A stretch of 64,000 nucleotides of DNA from Methylobacterium sp. J-048 (GCF_022829515.1 NZ_JAKSYL010000185.1:51376-115375), one strand, 5' to 3'; counted from the first letter of the stretch, positions 18,533 through 28,104 are shown. Notes: generated from the sequence alone by a model not told the origin. Numbers and translations: made by a program.

Positions 18533-18925
18533 TCAGCGCATCTGCGCCGAGGCGTCCTCACAGGGCAGCGCGGTCGCGAAATCCGCGATGAACCGCGCCG
18601 TCTGTTGGGTCTCGAGGGGGGCGTGCGGGTCGCGGGCGACCAGACCCGCCTCGACCTGAAGGCGGCGGTTGCAGGCGCAGGCCGGCAGCAGGCCCGAGGC
18701 CGGTTGCGGCCAGCAGGCGTCGTGGTGCGCACAGGCGCGGTCGAGCGCGTCGATCGGCGCGTAGCCGGGGCCGCGATTCCCCGGCCCGCAGAAATTGCCG
18801 TAGATCAGGAGCGCGCCCCGCCCGGATGGCCCGGGCGGCACGATCTCCTGCGCGCTGGGGGCGCCGGCAGCGAGACCGAGGGCGAACAGGGCCGTCGCGA
18901 TGGGAGTCAGGCGGGGAGCGTTCAC
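18533..18925 (-). CDS. Exported phospholipase-A2-like protein
   Basis: A 130-residue protein with a signal peptide (MNAPRLTPIATALFALGLAA, then AGAPSAQE) and a compact phospholipase-A2-like core. A calcium-loop-like segment YGNFCGPGNRG is followed by DALDRACAHHDACW, where the His-Asp pair matches the PLA2 catalytic HD and its flanking cysteines, and by LPACACNRRLQ. Cysteine spacing supports disulfides in the periplasm or outside the cell. The GTG at 18925 has AGGA seven bases upstream, and the signal peptide starts right there; earlier in-frame ATGs encode arginine-rich sequence without family features. Lipid substrate and role are unknown. Confidence 0.72.
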   Translation of the reverse strand: MNAPRLTPIATALFALGLAAGAPSAQEIVPPGPSGRGALLIYGNFCGPGNRGPGYAPIDALDRACAHHDACWPQPASGLLPACACNRRLQVEAGLVARDPHAPLETQQTARFIADFATALPCEDASAQMR

Positions 18926-19103
18926 GGCCGATCCTGCGTCGGGGATGCCTTCAGAGGCCGCGCGGCGAAGACCGACGCGGCATCCGGCCTTCGCATCCCC
19001 GCCTGCCGCGGATCTCGACCGCCAGACGGATTCGCGAAGCCGAACGCCGTGCATTGCGACCCAGCGGCACGATACCGTCAAGATCGATCGCTGTGAATAT
19101 TGA

Positions 19104-19841
19104 CTAGAATCCGTAATTTACACCAGCGCGGACCAGTGCGAATCCCGAATCCTGTTTGCCGGCACCATAATACGCTGGAACGCTGGCGTTGTAGTATGTC
19201 GATCCGGTGAACCCGCGGCCGAGATGGAGGTAGAGCGCCTCCACCTTGGCGGAGAGTTTTTCGGTGAAGGCGTATTCGATGCCGCCACCGGCGGCATAGC
19301 CGGTCCGGTCGGTTCCGGGCAGGGTGCCCGGGTAGGCCGCGGCATAAGACGCGCGCGAGCCGCCGCCATACGCGAAGCCGCCGGTCCCGTAGATCAGCAC
19401 CCGGTCGAAGGCGTAGCCGAGCCGGCCGCGTACCGTGCCGAAATAATCGAGGCTCGGCCGGACGCTGTAATACGGGGTCGCGCCGAGATAGGCCGCGTTC
19501 GCCTTGGACGCGGACATGCCCTGGATGTCCGCCTCGACGCCGAGCACGAAGCCGGATCCGGGTGTCAGCTGGTAGTTGTAGCCGATCTGCCCGCCGCCCG
19601 CGAAGCCGCCGGAGCGGTTGCCCCCGGTCACGGCGCCGTAGGTCGGGTCGGTGAAGCCGCCGCTGCCGGTCCGGAATGCGTAGCCGGCGTTGAGGCCGGC
19701 GTAGAGCCCCGTCCAGGTGAAAGCCGGCGGCACGGGCAGCGGCGGGGGCGGCGCGCGGCGTGGCAGGTCGGCGGCCTGGGCGCCGAACGCCGCGCAGGCG
19801 ATTGCGGCACCGGAGAGCACGGCGCGGATCGAATTCGTCAT
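19104..19841 (-). CDS. Outer-membrane beta-barrel protein (Omp25/OmpW-like)
   Basis: A 245-residue porin-like protein. A signal peptide (MTNSIRAVLSGAAIACAAFG, cut near AQA-ADLP) is followed by the proline-rich start typical of rhizobial Omp25-type proteins (ADLPRRAPPPPLP), then FTWTGLYAGLNAGYAF and an eight-strand pattern ending FALVRAGVNYGF with a terminal Phe, the outer-membrane assembly signal. In its order such proteins are abundant and structural. Start MTNSIR was chosen because it opens the signal peptide. The 3' non-coding side toward 18925 is relatively AT-rich at 19080-19130. Confidence 0.88.
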   Translation of the reverse strand: MTNSIRAVLSGAAIACAAFGAQAADLPRRAPPPPLPVPPAFTWTGLYAGLNAGYAFRTGSGGFTDPTYGAVTGGNRSGGFAGGGQIGYNYQLTPGSGFVLGVEADIQGMSASKANAAYLGATPYYSVRPSLDYFGTVRGRLGYAFDRVLIYGTGGFAYGGGSRASYAAAYPGTLPGTDRTGYAAGGGIEYAFTEKLSAKVEALYLHLGRGFTGSTYYNASVPAYYGAGKQDSGFALVRAGVNYGF

Positions 19842-19879
19842 GGGGAACTCGTTGTCGAGGGCAGCGAAGCCGCCGGGAT

Positions 19880-20014
19880 TCAGAGGGCCAGGAGCAGCAG
19901 GCCGACGACGGTGACGGAGAGGATGAGGCAGAGCGCGAGATCGAGGATCGGCGCGCCGCCGCAATGGGACGCCTGCCGGGAACGATCATCCACCGCCGGG
20001 ACCAGGGCGCTCAC
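19880..20014 (-). CDS. Small single-span membrane protein
   Basis: A 44-residue frame starting with GTG that overlaps the stop of the preceding small gene by four bases (GTGA). It has a polar N-terminus (SALVPAVDDRSRQASHCGG) and a C-terminal membrane span (LDLALCLILSVTVVGLLLLA). Coupling and a clean hydrophobic segment speak for a real gene; there is no recognisable family. The outer-membrane gene follows 38 bases downstream on the same strand. Confidence 0.4.
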   Translation of the reverse strand: MSALVPAVDDRSRQASHCGGAPILDLALCLILSVTVVGLLLLAL

Positions 20015-20331
20015 GACCGAACCTCCGCGGGCAGAAGATTCAGCGCGGCGGTCTTCTGCAGTCTCGTGAGCCTGCGGGCACCGGACGGTGCCGCCGCCCC
20101 GTCCTGGGGGGTGACGGGAGCGGCGGCCTGCGACGCCTTCGTCTCGCCGACACGGTGGACCGTGTCCGCGGCGGCGATGCCGAGGGCGGGCAGTGCGAGC
20201 GCGGTGAGGAGGCAGGCGATGCGCCTCAGCCGCGGCATGGGATCGGTCGGGCGGGACCGGTGGGGCGTCGCCTCGGGAAGCGTGAGGGGCGGCAGCGCTT
20301 CGGCGACCAGTCTGCGCATCTTGGCACTCAT
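20011..20331 (-). CDS. Hypothetical protein with one hydrophobic segment
   Basis: A 106-residue frame not matching any family I know. Residues 36-51 form a hydrophobic stretch (IACLLTALALPALGIAAADT) like a signal anchor or signal peptide, preceded by arginines (MPRLRR). The rest is low-complexity Ala/Pro. The ATG at 20331 has GGAG nine bases upstream. It is divergent from the DUF6502 gene across a 150-base region with four CGTGGGA half-sites. Confidence 0.45.
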   Translation of the reverse strand: MSAKMRRLVAEALPPLTLPEATPHRSRPTDPMPRLRRIACLLTALALPALGIAAADTVHRVGETKASQAAAPVTPQDGAAAPSGARRLTRLQKTAALNLLPAEVRS

Positions 20332-20350
20332 CGTCCCAGGCTCCGTTGAC

Positions 20351-20403
20351 GACGTGGGAAATTTGACCACGCATTTGAGGTACGTGTGCAAAATTCCCAC
20401 GTC
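20351..20403. promoter_or_regulatory. Inverted repeat GACGTGGGAA ... TTCCCACGTC
   Basis: Ten-base perfect arms at 20351-20360 and 20394-20403, separated by 33 bases, in the divergent region between the small gene at 20331 and the DUF6502 gene. The arms extend with TTTG/CAAA-like bases. They share the CGTGGGA core with the second dyad at 20442-20460. Confidence 0.5.
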
Positions 20404-20441
20404 AACCGGAAATCGACGGCGCGGAGTGTGGATGCGCACGC

Positions 20442-20460
20442 CGTGGGATTGTCTCCCACG
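20442..20460. promoter_or_regulatory. Inverted repeat CGTGGGA-TTGTC-TCCCACG
   Basis: A perfect seven-base dyad with a five-base centre, ending 23 bases upstream of the DUF6502 start. Together with the pair at 20351 and 20394 it makes four copies of CGTGGGA in about 110 bases. Probably the operator of a local regulator. Confidence 0.5.
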
Positions 20461-20483
20461 ACACATCAGCTAACGATGCCGCC

Positions 20484-21329
20484 ATGTCCGAGAGTACCGA
20501 CACGAAACCGGAGGGCGCCAGCCTGCATGCGCCGCTCGCGCGGCTGCTGCGGCCGCTGGTGCGCCTGCTCGTGGCGCGCGGCATCACCTTCCCGGCGCTC
20601 ACCGACCTGCTGCGCGAGCTCTACGTGAACGTCGCCGAATACGACTTCGCCCTGCCCGGCAAGGAGCAGACCGACAGCCGCGTCTCCCTGCTCACCGGCA
20701 TCCACCGCAAGGAGGTCCGGCGCCTGCGCGGGGCCGGGGCGCCGGTGAGCGCCGTACCGGCCGTGGTCTCACGCACCAGCCGGATCATCGCCCGCTGGAT
20801 CGCCGACCCGGCCTTCACGGATCCGCAGGGCCAGCCGCTGCCGCTGCCGCGGACGGCCGATGCGGGCGCGCCGTCCTTCGAGGTCCTGGTCTCCGGGGTG
20901 ACCCGCGACCTGCGCCCCCGGGCGGTGCTCGACGAGTGGCTCGACCGCGGGCTCGCCTTCCTGGATGCGCAGGACCGGATCGTGCTGGCGGAAGCCGCCT
21001 ACGTACCGCGCGGGGACGGTTCGGCCGAACCGCAGCTCTATTATTTCGGCCGCAACCTCCACGACCACATCGCGGCGAGCGTCGCCAACATCGTCGGCGA
21101 CACGCCGCGCTTCCTGGAGCGGGCCGTGCATTACGACGGGCTGTCCAAGGAGCTGGCGGTCAAGCTGGAAGCGCGGGCGCGCGAGATCGCCATGGAGGCC
21201 CTGCAGCAGGCCAACCGGGAGGCGCATGCCGCCTGCCAGACCGATCCCGGCGGCGACCACCGCTGGAATTTCGGCCTCTATGTCTACGCCGAGGCCGCAC
21301 CGCCGGCCCGGCCCGCGGACGGGCGCTGA
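20484..21329 (+). CDS. DUF6502 family protein
   Basis: A 281-residue soluble protein of the DUF6502 family: N-terminal helical region resembling a winged-helix or HTH fold (PLVRLLVARGITFPALTDLL, then TDSRVSLLTGIHRKEVRRLR), then LVSGVTRDLRPRAVLDEWLD and the family tail YYFGRNLHDHIAASVANI. The function is unknown. The HTH-like start and the four half-sites upstream suggest a self-controlling DNA-binding protein. It is followed after 11 bases by the DUF5666 gene on the same strand, presumably as one transcript. Confidence 0.78.
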   Translation: MSESTDTKPEGASLHAPLARLLRPLVRLLVARGITFPALTDLLRELYVNVAEYDFALPGKEQTDSRVSLLTGIHRKEVRRLRGAGAPVSAVPAVVSRTSRIIARWIADPAFTDPQGQPLPLPRTADAGAPSFEVLVSGVTRDLRPRAVLDEWLDRGLAFLDAQDRIVLAEAAYVPRGDGSAEPQLYYFGRNLHDHIAASVANIVGDTPRFLERAVHYDGLSKELAVKLEARAREIAMEALQQANREAHAACQTDPGGDHRWNFGLYVYAEAAPPARPADGR

Positions 21330-21340
21330 GAGGCCGGCCG

Positions 21341-22669
21341 GTGCGCTTCTCGCCAAACCGCCGGTTCGTCCTGCGCCTGCTCGCGGGCGCCGCCACCCTG
21401 CTGCCGGGCACCGCCCGGCCGCAGGAGAATCCGCGCGACCAGGGCATCGGCGGCACCGGCATGAAGATGATCGAGGAGCCGAAGGACGGCCCCCTCGGCG
21501 AGGGCGACCGCGGCATCGGCGGCACCGGCGTGATCGGCACGATCCGCCGCTTCGGCTCGATCGTCGTCAACGACCTGCGCATCGCCTATCCGCCGGAGGT
21601 CGCGGTGCGGATCGACGGGGAACCCGCCAAGGCGGCGGACCTGAAGATCGGCCAGGTCGTGCACGTCGTCGCCCGGCCGGAACGGGGCGGCCTCGGCACA
21701 CGCCGCATCGACGTCACCAGCGAGGTGGTCGGCAAGGTGGAATCGGTCACCCCGGGGCGGATGATCGTGCTCGGCCAGCGGGTCGATACCGCGAGCCTCG
21801 CGGGCGACTGGCCGGCGGGCAGCCGGGTGGCGGTCAGCGGCCTGCGCCGGCCGGACGGCGTGATCGTGGCGAGCCTGATCGAGCCGCGGATCTCTGGGCC
21901 CGACCGCGTCGCCGGGCCGGTGCGCCGCGATTCCGGCGGCGGCCTCGCCATCGGCGGCCTGCGCCTGAAGGGCGCCGACGCCCTGCCCCCGGGGCAGCGG
22001 GCCCTGGTGACCGGCGCGACGGAAGCCGGCGTTCTGAGCGTGACCAACGCCGCCCAGGTCGGATTGCCGTTCCCGCCGGGCCTCAAGCGGGTGTCGATCG
22101 AGGCCTATATCGGCCGTGCCGGCGCCGGCCTCGATCTGGGCTCGGGCCTCGCGGTGTCGGGCTATGCGGGGCTGCGGGTGCCGCACCAGGGCAGTGTGCG
22201 CGGCGTGCTCACCGCCGACCTCGCCCCGGACGGCGTGCTCACCCTGGAGCGGCTGCGGGTCGAGGACCGGATCGCCCCGGAGCCCGCCCGGCCGGACGCC
22301 CCCCGGTTCGAGCGGGAGCGCGACCGTCTGGACCTGCAGAAGCTGCCCGACCTGCCGGAGATGCCCGGCCGCCTCGGCGCCGAGCCCGGCGGTCGACAGG
22401 GCCCATTCGGCGGAATCGGCGGCGGCCACGGCCCGACGATCGACACCCGCCCCGGTGCGGGCGGCATCCCGGGCGCGGACGGCCCCGGCGGGTTCGGCGC
22501 GCCGCGCGGCGGTCCCTTCGGAGGCGCACCAGGCGGCCCCGGCACATTCCCGGGCGCACCGGGAGGCGGTCCCGGGGGCTTGAGTGGGCCTGGAGGTTTC
22601 GGTGCACCTGGCGGCGGCCCCGGAGGCACGGGCGGCTTCGGGGGGCCACCTGGCGGCGGTCGGCGCTAG
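21341..22669 (+). CDS. Exported DUF5666 protein with glycine/proline-rich tail
   Basis: A 442-residue protein. It has a Tat-like signal (VRFSPNRRFVLRLLAGAATL, with twin arginine), two GIGGTG motifs, and DUF5666-type beta repeats such as FGSIVVNDLRIAY with IDGEPAKAADLKIGQVVHVV and later IGRAGAGLDLGSGLAVSGY. The last 100 residues are low-complexity Gly/Pro (GGPGTFPGAPGGG). The GTG start at 21341 has AGAGG eight bases upstream and opens the signal peptide. Each DUF5666 unit is a small OB-like barrel of unknown role, probably periplasmic. It shares a transcript with the DUF6502 gene. Confidence 0.78.
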   Translation: MRFSPNRRFVLRLLAGAATLLPGTARPQENPRDQGIGGTGMKMIEEPKDGPLGEGDRGIGGTGVIGTIRRFGSIVVNDLRIAYPPEVAVRIDGEPAKAADLKIGQVVHVVARPERGGLGTRRIDVTSEVVGKVESVTPGRMIVLGQRVDTASLAGDWPAGSRVAVSGLRRPDGVIVASLIEPRISGPDRVAGPVRRDSGGGLAIGGLRLKGADALPPGQRALVTGATEAGVLSVTNAAQVGLPFPPGLKRVSIEAYIGRAGAGLDLGSGLAVSGYAGLRVPHQGSVRGVLTADLAPDGVLTLERLRVEDRIAPEPARPDAPRFERERDRLDLQKLPDLPEMPGRLGAEPGGRQGPFGGIGGGHGPTIDTRPGAGGIPGADGPGGFGAPRGGPFGGAPGGPGTFPGAPGGGPGGLSGPGGFGAPGGGPGGTGGFGGPPGGGRR

Positions 22670-22677
22670 AAGCGCGC

Positions 22678-23802
22678 TTAGCCCCCCGCCTCCCGTGCGA
22701 GCAGATCCCGCTTGCGGGCGACGCCCCAGCGGTAGCCCGACAGGGAGCCGTCCGAGCGGACCACCCGGTGGCACGGGATCGCCACCGCCAGGTGGTTCGC
22801 CCCGCAGGCCTGGGCGACCGCCCGCATGGCGGTGGGCGCCCCGATGGCGCGGGCGATATCGGCGTAGGTCGCGGTCGTGCCCACCGGGATCGCCCGCAGG
22901 GCCGCCCAGACGCGCTGCTGGAACGCGGTGCCGCGGATGTCGAGGGGCAGGTCGAGGCCGGTGCCCGGCGCCTCGACCAGACCGATCACCTGCGCCATCC
23001 AGGCCTCGAAATCCGGGTCGCCCCCCTCGATCTCCGCCCCCGGGAACCGATCCTGCAGGTCGCGGACCAGGGGCTCGGGCTCGTCGCCGAGCAGGATCGC
23101 GCAGAGCCCCGCCTCGGTCGCGGCCACCAGGATCGCGCCGAGCGAGCAGGCGCCGACGCCGAACTTGATGCGGATGCCGGTGCCGCCCTTGCGGTAGGCG
23201 GCCGGCGCCATGCCGAGACGGGTGGCGGCATCCGCGTAGAACCGGCTCGCAGTGGCGTAGCCGGCCTCGTACAGCGCCTCCGTCACGCTAGCCGCCTTGG
23301 GCAGGCCGGCGGCGACAGCCTCGGCCCGGCGGCCAGCCACGTAGGCCTTCGGGGTGACGCCGGTGGCGGCCTTGAACACCCGGTGGAAATGGTAGGGGCT
23401 CAGGCCCGCGGCCCGGGCGAGGTCGGCGAGCGGCGGCATGGTCTCGGCGGACTCGATCAGCCGGCAGGCCCGGGCGACGGCCTCGGCCCGGCGCTCGGTC
23501 AAACCGGGCGCGTTCGGCTGGCAGCGTCGGCAGGGCCGGAAGCCCGCTGCCTCGGCCTCCGCGCAGGTGGCGTGGAAGGTGACGTTCTCGGGCCGGGCCG
23601 CCCGGGAGGGGCAGCTCGGGCGGCAATACACGCCGGTGGTGCGGACCGCGTAGACGAAGCGGCCATCCGCCCGCCCATCGCGGGCGGCGAGCGCCGCCCA
23701 GCGCGCGGTGTTTTCGGACTCGGCGGTCGAGAACGCGGTCATGGCCGCACCACTATGCGGCGCGGCGGGCGCGTTGGGGAGGGGCTTGGCGGAGACGGAC
23801 AT
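22678..23802 (-). CDS. ada: Ada: bifunctional DNA alkylation repair protein and transcription activator
   Basis: A 374-residue Ada. N-terminal zinc domain: VYAVRTTGVYCRPSCPSR with two further cysteines in FRPCRRCQPN, where the first cysteine accepts methyl groups from phosphotriesters. An AraC-type HTH follows (LADLARAAGLSPYHFHRVF), then an O6-methylguanine methyltransferase domain with active site PCHRVVRSDG. It repairs alkylated bases and activates its own regulon. The start at 23802 is used; the ATG at 23742 (MTAFSTAESENTARWAAL) is equally likely. It converges on the DUF5666 gene with eight bases between stops. Confidence 0.94.
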   Translation of the reverse strand: MSVSAKPLPNAPAAPHSGAAMTAFSTAESENTARWAALAARDGRADGRFVYAVRTTGVYCRPSCPSRAARPENVTFHATCAEAEAAGFRPCRRCQPNAPGLTERRAEAVARACRLIESAETMPPLADLARAAGLSPYHFHRVFKAATGVTPKAYVAGRRAEAVAAGLPKAASVTEALYEAGYATASRFYADAATRLGMAPAAYRKGGTGIRIKFGVGACSLGAILVAATEAGLCAILLGDEPEPLVRDLQDRFPGAEIEGGDPDFEAWMAQVIGLVEAPGTGLDLPLDIRGTAFQQRVWAALRAIPVGTTATYADIARAIGAPTAMRAVAQACGANHLAVAIPCHRVVRSDGSLSGYRWGVARKRDLLAREAGG

Positions 23803-23912
23803 GACGGGACCTGCCGGCTACGTATATCGGATGTCCGTCACCCTGCCGTCCCGCGGCCGCGGCCGCATCCCGCGCCTTGCTGCCGAATTCCCGATCCCTT
23901 CCTGAGTGCGTC

Positions 23913-24899
23913 ATGGCGTCGAGCAACACCGATCACATCCATGTCGGGCGGGACGGCTGGCTGTTCCTGAAGACCGGCACGAACGACATCCTCGGGCAGT
24001 TCGAGCGGCCGGAGGAGACCACCGACCTGATCTGGGCCTGGCGCAGCCTCGTGGCGACCCGGGAGCGGCGGCTGCGGGCGCTCGGCATCCGCTACCGCCA
24101 CGTGGTCGCGCCGGACAAGCTGCTGATCTACGACAACCACCTCGACGGCCTCGCCATCGCGCCGTCCGCCTCACCGGCCTACCGGCTGCTCCACGCCGAG
24201 CCGCCGCTCGGCAGCCCCTGGCGACGGGGCCTCACCGGCCTCTACGCGGATTGGCGGCGGCGCAAGCGCTGGCGGGAGACCTGCATCGACCTGGTCACGC
24301 CGATGCGCGCCGCTCGGGACACGACCGACCTCTATTGCCGGACCGACACCCATTGGAGTTTCGACGGCTGCTACCTGGCCTATGCCGAGATCTGCCGGGC
24401 CTTCGGGGCGGAGCCGCGGGCGGATCTCCGCGACCGGCCCTTCACGGAAATCGACCATGACGGCGACCTCGGCAGCGCGTTCGACCCGCCCCGCCGGGCG
24501 CCGTCACGGGCCTACCGGATCCAGCAGGATGCCGTGCGGACCTATGCCAGCCCGATCGTCGCGGCGCGCGAGAAGGCGGGCCTGCTGCACACGCTCCATG
24601 TCGGCGCCAACGTCGTCTATGGCAACGCCACGGCGAGCGACCCGCGCCGGCTGGCTTTGTTCGGCGACTCGTTCTCGCACGTCATGCCGTACATGCTGAC
24701 GATCCTGCTCGCGGAGACCTTCCGCGAGGTGCATTTCGTCTGGAACACGTCGCTCGACTGGACCTATATCGACCGGGCCAAGCCGGACCTGGTCCTGACC
24801 GAGGTGGCCGAGCGGTTCATGGCCCAGCTGCCCGACGACGGCTTCTCGCTCGATGCCTACGTGCAGGAGCGGTTCGGCGCCGAGCTGGCAGGCATTTAG
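23913..24899 (+). CDS. AlgX/AlgJ-like SGNH-fold protein
   Basis: A 328-residue protein related to the SGNH hydrolase-like domain of alginate O-acetylation proteins AlgX/Alg[17 protein letters not shown] at the start, the catalytic-type Asp/His in [14 protein letters not shown], and the serine block [11 protein letters not shown]. No signal peptide or membrane segment is visible and no MBOAT acetyltransferase gene is next to it, unlike alginate loci. It probably modifies a carbohydrate; the substrate is unknown. The ATG at 23913 opens the family match; an ATG at 23877 adds twelve unmatched residues. Its stop overlaps the yebC stop by four bases. Confidence 0.75.
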   Translation: MASSNTDHIHVGRDGWLFLKTGTNDILGQFERPEETTDLIWAWRSLVATRERRLRALGIRYRHVVAPDKLLIYDNHLDGLAIAPSASPAYRLLHAEPPLGSPWRRGLTGLYADWRRRKRWRETCIDLVTPMRAARDTTDLYCRTDTHWSFDGCYLAYAEICRAFGAEPRADLRDRPFTEIDHDGDLGSAFDPPRRAPSRAYRIQQDAVRTYASPIVAAREKAGLLHTLHVGANVVYGNATASDPRRLALFGDSFSHVMPYMLTILLAETFREVHFVWNTSLDWTYIDRAKPDLVLTEVAERFMAQLPDDGFSLDAYVQERFGAELAGI

Positions 24900-25642
24900 C
24901 CTTCGAGCTTCGCCATCAGCGCCTCGGACAGGGCGAAGTTGACGTAGACGTGCTGCACATCGTCCTGGTCCTCGATCACCTCGACCAAGCGGATCAGCTT
25001 CTCGCCGGTCTCGTCGTCGACATCGATCGTGTTCTGCGCCTTCCAGACCAGGCCGGTGCGGGTCGGCTCGCCGAACCGGGCCTCCAGGGCCTTGGCGACC
25101 TCGCCGTAGGATTCTTGAGCGCAGACGACCTCGTGGCCGTCCTCGCCGGAGCTGACGTCGTCGGCCCCGGCCTCGATCGCCGCCTCCAGCATCGTATCGG
25201 CATCGGCGACGCTCGCCGGGAAGCCGATCACGCCGACGCGGTCGAACATGAACGCCACGGCGCCGGTCTCGGCGAGGCTGCCGCCGGACTTGGTGAAGGC
25301 CGAGCGCACGTCCGAGGCGGTGCGGTTGCGGTTGTCGGTCTGCGCCTCGACGATCAGCGCGGCGCCGCCGGGGCCGTAGCCCTCGTAGCGGATGTCCTCG
25401 TAGTTCTCGCCATCCGCCCCGGCCGCCTTCTTGATGGCGCGCTCGATATTGTCCTTGGGCATGTTCTCGGCCCGGGCCGCGATGATCGCCGCGCGCAGGC
25501 GCGGGTTCATGGCCGGGTCGGGCGTGCCGAGCTTGGCCGCCACGGTGATCTCGCGGGCGAGCTTGCCGAACACCTTCGAGCGGACCGCGTCCACCCGGCC
25601 CTTCCGGTGCATGATGTTCTTGAACTGCGAATGGCCTGCCAT
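24896..25642 (-). CDS. yebC: YebC/PmpR-family DNA-binding or translation-associated regulator
   Basis: A 248-residue YebC: starts [18 protein letters not shown], followed by [31 protein letters not shown] and [22 protein letters not shown], all strongly conserved. Members have been described as transcriptional regulators; more recent work links some to translation. The start is fixed by the invariant MAGHSQ/K. It is usually near ruvC; that gene is not visible here. Confidence 0.95.
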   Translation of the reverse strand: MAGHSQFKNIMHRKGRVDAVRSKVFGKLAREITVAAKLGTPDPAMNPRLRAAIIAARAENMPKDNIERAIKKAAGADGENYEDIRYEGYGPGGAALIVEAQTDNRNRTASDVRSAFTKSGGSLAETGAVAFMFDRVGVIGFPASVADADTMLEAAIEAGADDVSSGEDGHEVVCAQESYGEVAKALEARFGEPTRTGLVWKAQNTIDVDDETGEKLIRLVEVIEDQDDVQHVYVNFALSEALMAKLEG

Positions 25643-25804
25643 GTTGCGTGAGACTTTGTTCGTTGGCGAGGGCGGAGATCCGGGACCCCGCCGTCGCGGC
25701 TGTGAGGTCGCCGCGTTATAGGCCGCCGGCTTCCGACGAAGCAACGCGGCCGCCGATCGTCGCGCTGACGGAAAGTTTGCCGTCACTGGGCGTTGGCTGG
25801 GGAC

Positions 25805-25993
25805 ATGTCAGCTGGAAACCCGATGCCGAGCCGGACCGAACACGACGCAGGCGTGACGCCGGCCCAGGCCGCCGACCGGCGCTGGCTCAAGCTCGGAATC
25901 GCTACGCTCCTCGGAATGGCCGCCGGCACGATGCTGTTAGCCACCGAGGCGCAGGGCCGACCGGCGGCGCGGCGGCCGCGCGCAGGCTCGTAA
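25805..25993 (+). CDS. Small hypothetical single-span membrane protein
   Basis: A 62-residue frame with one membrane span near residue 35-52 ([19 protein letters not shown]), flanked by Arg/Asp residues outside. No family recognised. An alternative ATG lies at 25823. The ribosome site (GGGG close to the ATG) is poor. It sits between yebC and the chemoreceptor and converges on the latter. Confidence 0.35.
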   Translation: MSAGNPMPSRTEHDAGVTPAQAADRRWLKLGIATLLGMAAGTMLLATEAQGRPAARRPRAGS

Positions 25994-26007
25994 GACCGTG
26001 TCGCGCC

Positions 26008-28104
26008 TCAGGCCGCCCGGACGGTCGCCAGGAAGCGCCCGACCTCGGCGGTGAGCTGCTCGGACTGGCGCGACAGCTCTGAGGCCGAGCCCAGGACCTC
26101 GCCCGCCGCCGCCCCGGTCTTCTCCGCCGCCCCGGCCACGCCCGTGATCGTGCGCGTCACCTCGCCGGTGCCGGAGGCCGCCTGCCCGACATTGCGGACG
26201 ATCTCCTGGGTGGCCGCGTCCTGCTCCTCGACCGCCGCCGCGATCGAGGCGGACACGGTGCTGATCTCCCGGATGCGAGCGGCGATCTGCCCGATCGCCG
26301 ACACGGCCTCGCCCGTCGCACCCTGCACCTGACCAATCTGATGGCCGATCTCGTCGGTGGCCTTGGCGGTCTGGTCGGCCAGCGCCTTCACTTCCGCGGC
26401 CACCACGGCGAAGCCCTTCCCGGCGTCACCGGCCCGGGCAGCCTCGATGGTGGCGTTGAGGGCCAGCAGGTTGGTCTGCGCGGCGATGCCCGAGATCATC
26501 CCGACCACCTCGCCGATCTTGGCCACGCTCGCGGTCAGGGCGTTCACGAGCGCGGCTGTCTGATCCGCCTCGCCGACCGCGGCCCGCGCCAGATCGGCCG
26601 AGCCCGAGACCTGCCGGCCGATCTCCTGCACCGAGGCGCCCAGCTCCTCGGCCGCGGCCGCCACGGTGCCGACATTGGATGCGGCCTGCTCGGCGGCGGC
26701 CGCCACCGTGGTCGACCGCTCCGCGGTGTCGGCCGCGGTGGACGCCATGGTCTGCGCCGTGGCCTGCAACGCCCCGGCCGAGGCCGAGACCGTGCCGACG
26801 ATCCCGCTGGTCGCCTGCTCGAACGCGTCGGCCATCTGGTGCATCGCGGCCAGGCGCTGCGCCTCAGCGAGCCGCCGGGCCTCGACCGTTTCCGCCTCCA
26901 GGGCCTGCGTCCGGATCAGGTTGTCCTTGAACACCTGCACGGCCCCGGCCATGGACCCGAGTTCGTCCGTCTCCCGCGTGCCCGGCACGGGGGTGTCGAT
27001 CGCGCCCTCGGCGAGTCGCCGCATGGTCCCGGCCAACCCGAGGATCCGCCGCACGACACGGAACTGCACGATCAGGATCGCCGCCACGGCGAGACCGGCC
27101 ACCAGCACGATGGCCACGATGGCGAGGATGAGATCCCGGCGGGCTTCGGCGGCCGCGGCCCGAGTCTTGTCGACCGCGGAGGCGATGACCGCGATCGCCG
27201 CGTCCGACACCGCTTTCTGGCCGGTGACGACCCCGGTATCCCACTCCGCGTTCGGGACCGAAATTTTACGCCCTTCCGACACGGCGGCGACGATGGCCTG
27301 CCGGTTCTCGGCCATGCGCCCGCCAAAATAGATGGTGTTGGCCCTGTCATACACCTCTCGCACGGCGGCATCGAAGCCGCCGATCTTAATGGTGCGCGCG
27401 GCGATCTGCCAGGCCGTGAGAGCCTGCGTGTCGGCCATGTTCAGCTGCATCCATTCCGCGGGCGTGGCGGCACGGCCGCCCGCCAGGAGCGCGCTCACGA
27501 GAGCGGCACCGCGGCCACTGCTCGTCCGCGTGAGCCAGATCGCCGCCCGGGCGTCGAGGAAGCTGCCGAAGGCGAAGTCGAGGGCCTGAATCTGCTTCTC
27601 GGTCGCATCGGAGGCCGTTTCCAGTGCAATCAGGAAGCGACCGCCGAATTCGTCCAGCTGCTTGCGCACGGATGGATCCCGAGCGGCAAGTGGCTGATCG
27701 AGGGCCGGGTCCACGGCCGGACGCAGCCGCCGCCACGTCTCCAAGAGGGACTGCAACGCGACGCCCCTGGCCTTCAGAGCGGCATCGGGCACGCTTCCCA
27801 GGTCGACCAGCGCGCCGTCCAGGGCCGCGTCGAAGGCCTGGCGGCCATCGAGGGCGGTCTGCCGATGAATGCGGTTGGCGTCAGGCTCCTCCAACAGCGC
27901 GGTCATGTTCCACCCGCGCTCGATCCGGAGCTGCGTCAGGCTTGTGAAGAGATTGCGGTCGATGGCCATGTAGGCAGCGACTTGGTCAGCCAGATCCGAG
28001 CGCGCCTTGCTTCGGACGAGCTGCAAGGCCGCCAGGCCGATCGCCGTGGCACTGACCAAGGCGACGATCGCGACAATTATAAAGCGAATTGAAAATCTAA
28101 ACAC
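26008..28104 (-). CDS. Methyl-accepting chemotaxis protein
   Basis: A 698-residue chemoreceptor starting with GTG (GGTGG six bases upstream). TM1 is at residues 7-28 ([20 protein letters not shown]), followed by an extracytoplasmic domain of about 290 residues that is mostly helical, TM2 near 325-347, HAMP with [15 protein letters not shown], and a signalling domain with the hairpin tip [21 protein letters not shown] and [17 protein letters not shown]. Ligand unknown. The upstream region is unusually AT-rich and holds a 17-base palindrome. No che genes are adjacent. Confidence 0.93.
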   Translation of the reverse strand: MFRFSIRFIIVAIVALVSATAIGLAALQLVRSKARSDLADQVAAYMAIDRNLFTSLTQLRIERGWNMTALLEEPDANRIHRQTALDGRQAFDAALDGALVDLGSVPDAALKARGVALQSLLETWRRLRPAVDPALDQPLAARDPSVRKQLDEFGGRFLIALETASDATEKQIQALDFAFGSFLDARAAIWLTRTSSGRGAALVSALLAGGRAATPAEWMQLNMADTQALTAWQIAARTIKIGGFDAAVREVYDRANTIYFGGRMAENRQAIVAAVSEGRKISVPNAEWDTGVVTGQKAVSDAAIAVIASAVDKTRAAAAEARRDLILAIVAIVLVAGLAVAAILIVQFRVVRRILGLAGTMRRLAEGAIDTPVPGTRETDELGSMAGAVQVFKDNLIRTQALEAETVEARRLAEAQRLAAMHQMADAFEQATSGIVGTVSASAGALQATAQTMASTAADTAERSTTVAAAAEQAASNVGTVAAAAEELGASVQEIGRQVSGSADLARAAVGEADQTAALVNALTASVAKIGEVVGMISGIAAQTNLLALNATIEAARAGDAGKGFAVVAAEVKALADQTAKATDEIGHQIGQVQGATGEAVSAIGQIAARIREISTVSASIAAAVEEQDAATQEIVRNVGQAASGTGEVTRTITGVAGAAEKTGAAAGEVLGSASELSRQSEQLTAEVGRFLATVRAA

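Noticed and set aside
20965..23970. 1001-codon open frame on the + strand
   Set aside because: It crosses DUF6502, DUF5666 and ada in a wrong frame, with arginine-rich low-complexity product.
26341..28092. 583-codon open frame on the + strand
   Set aside because: Antisense to the chemoreceptor; composition only, no recognisable domain.
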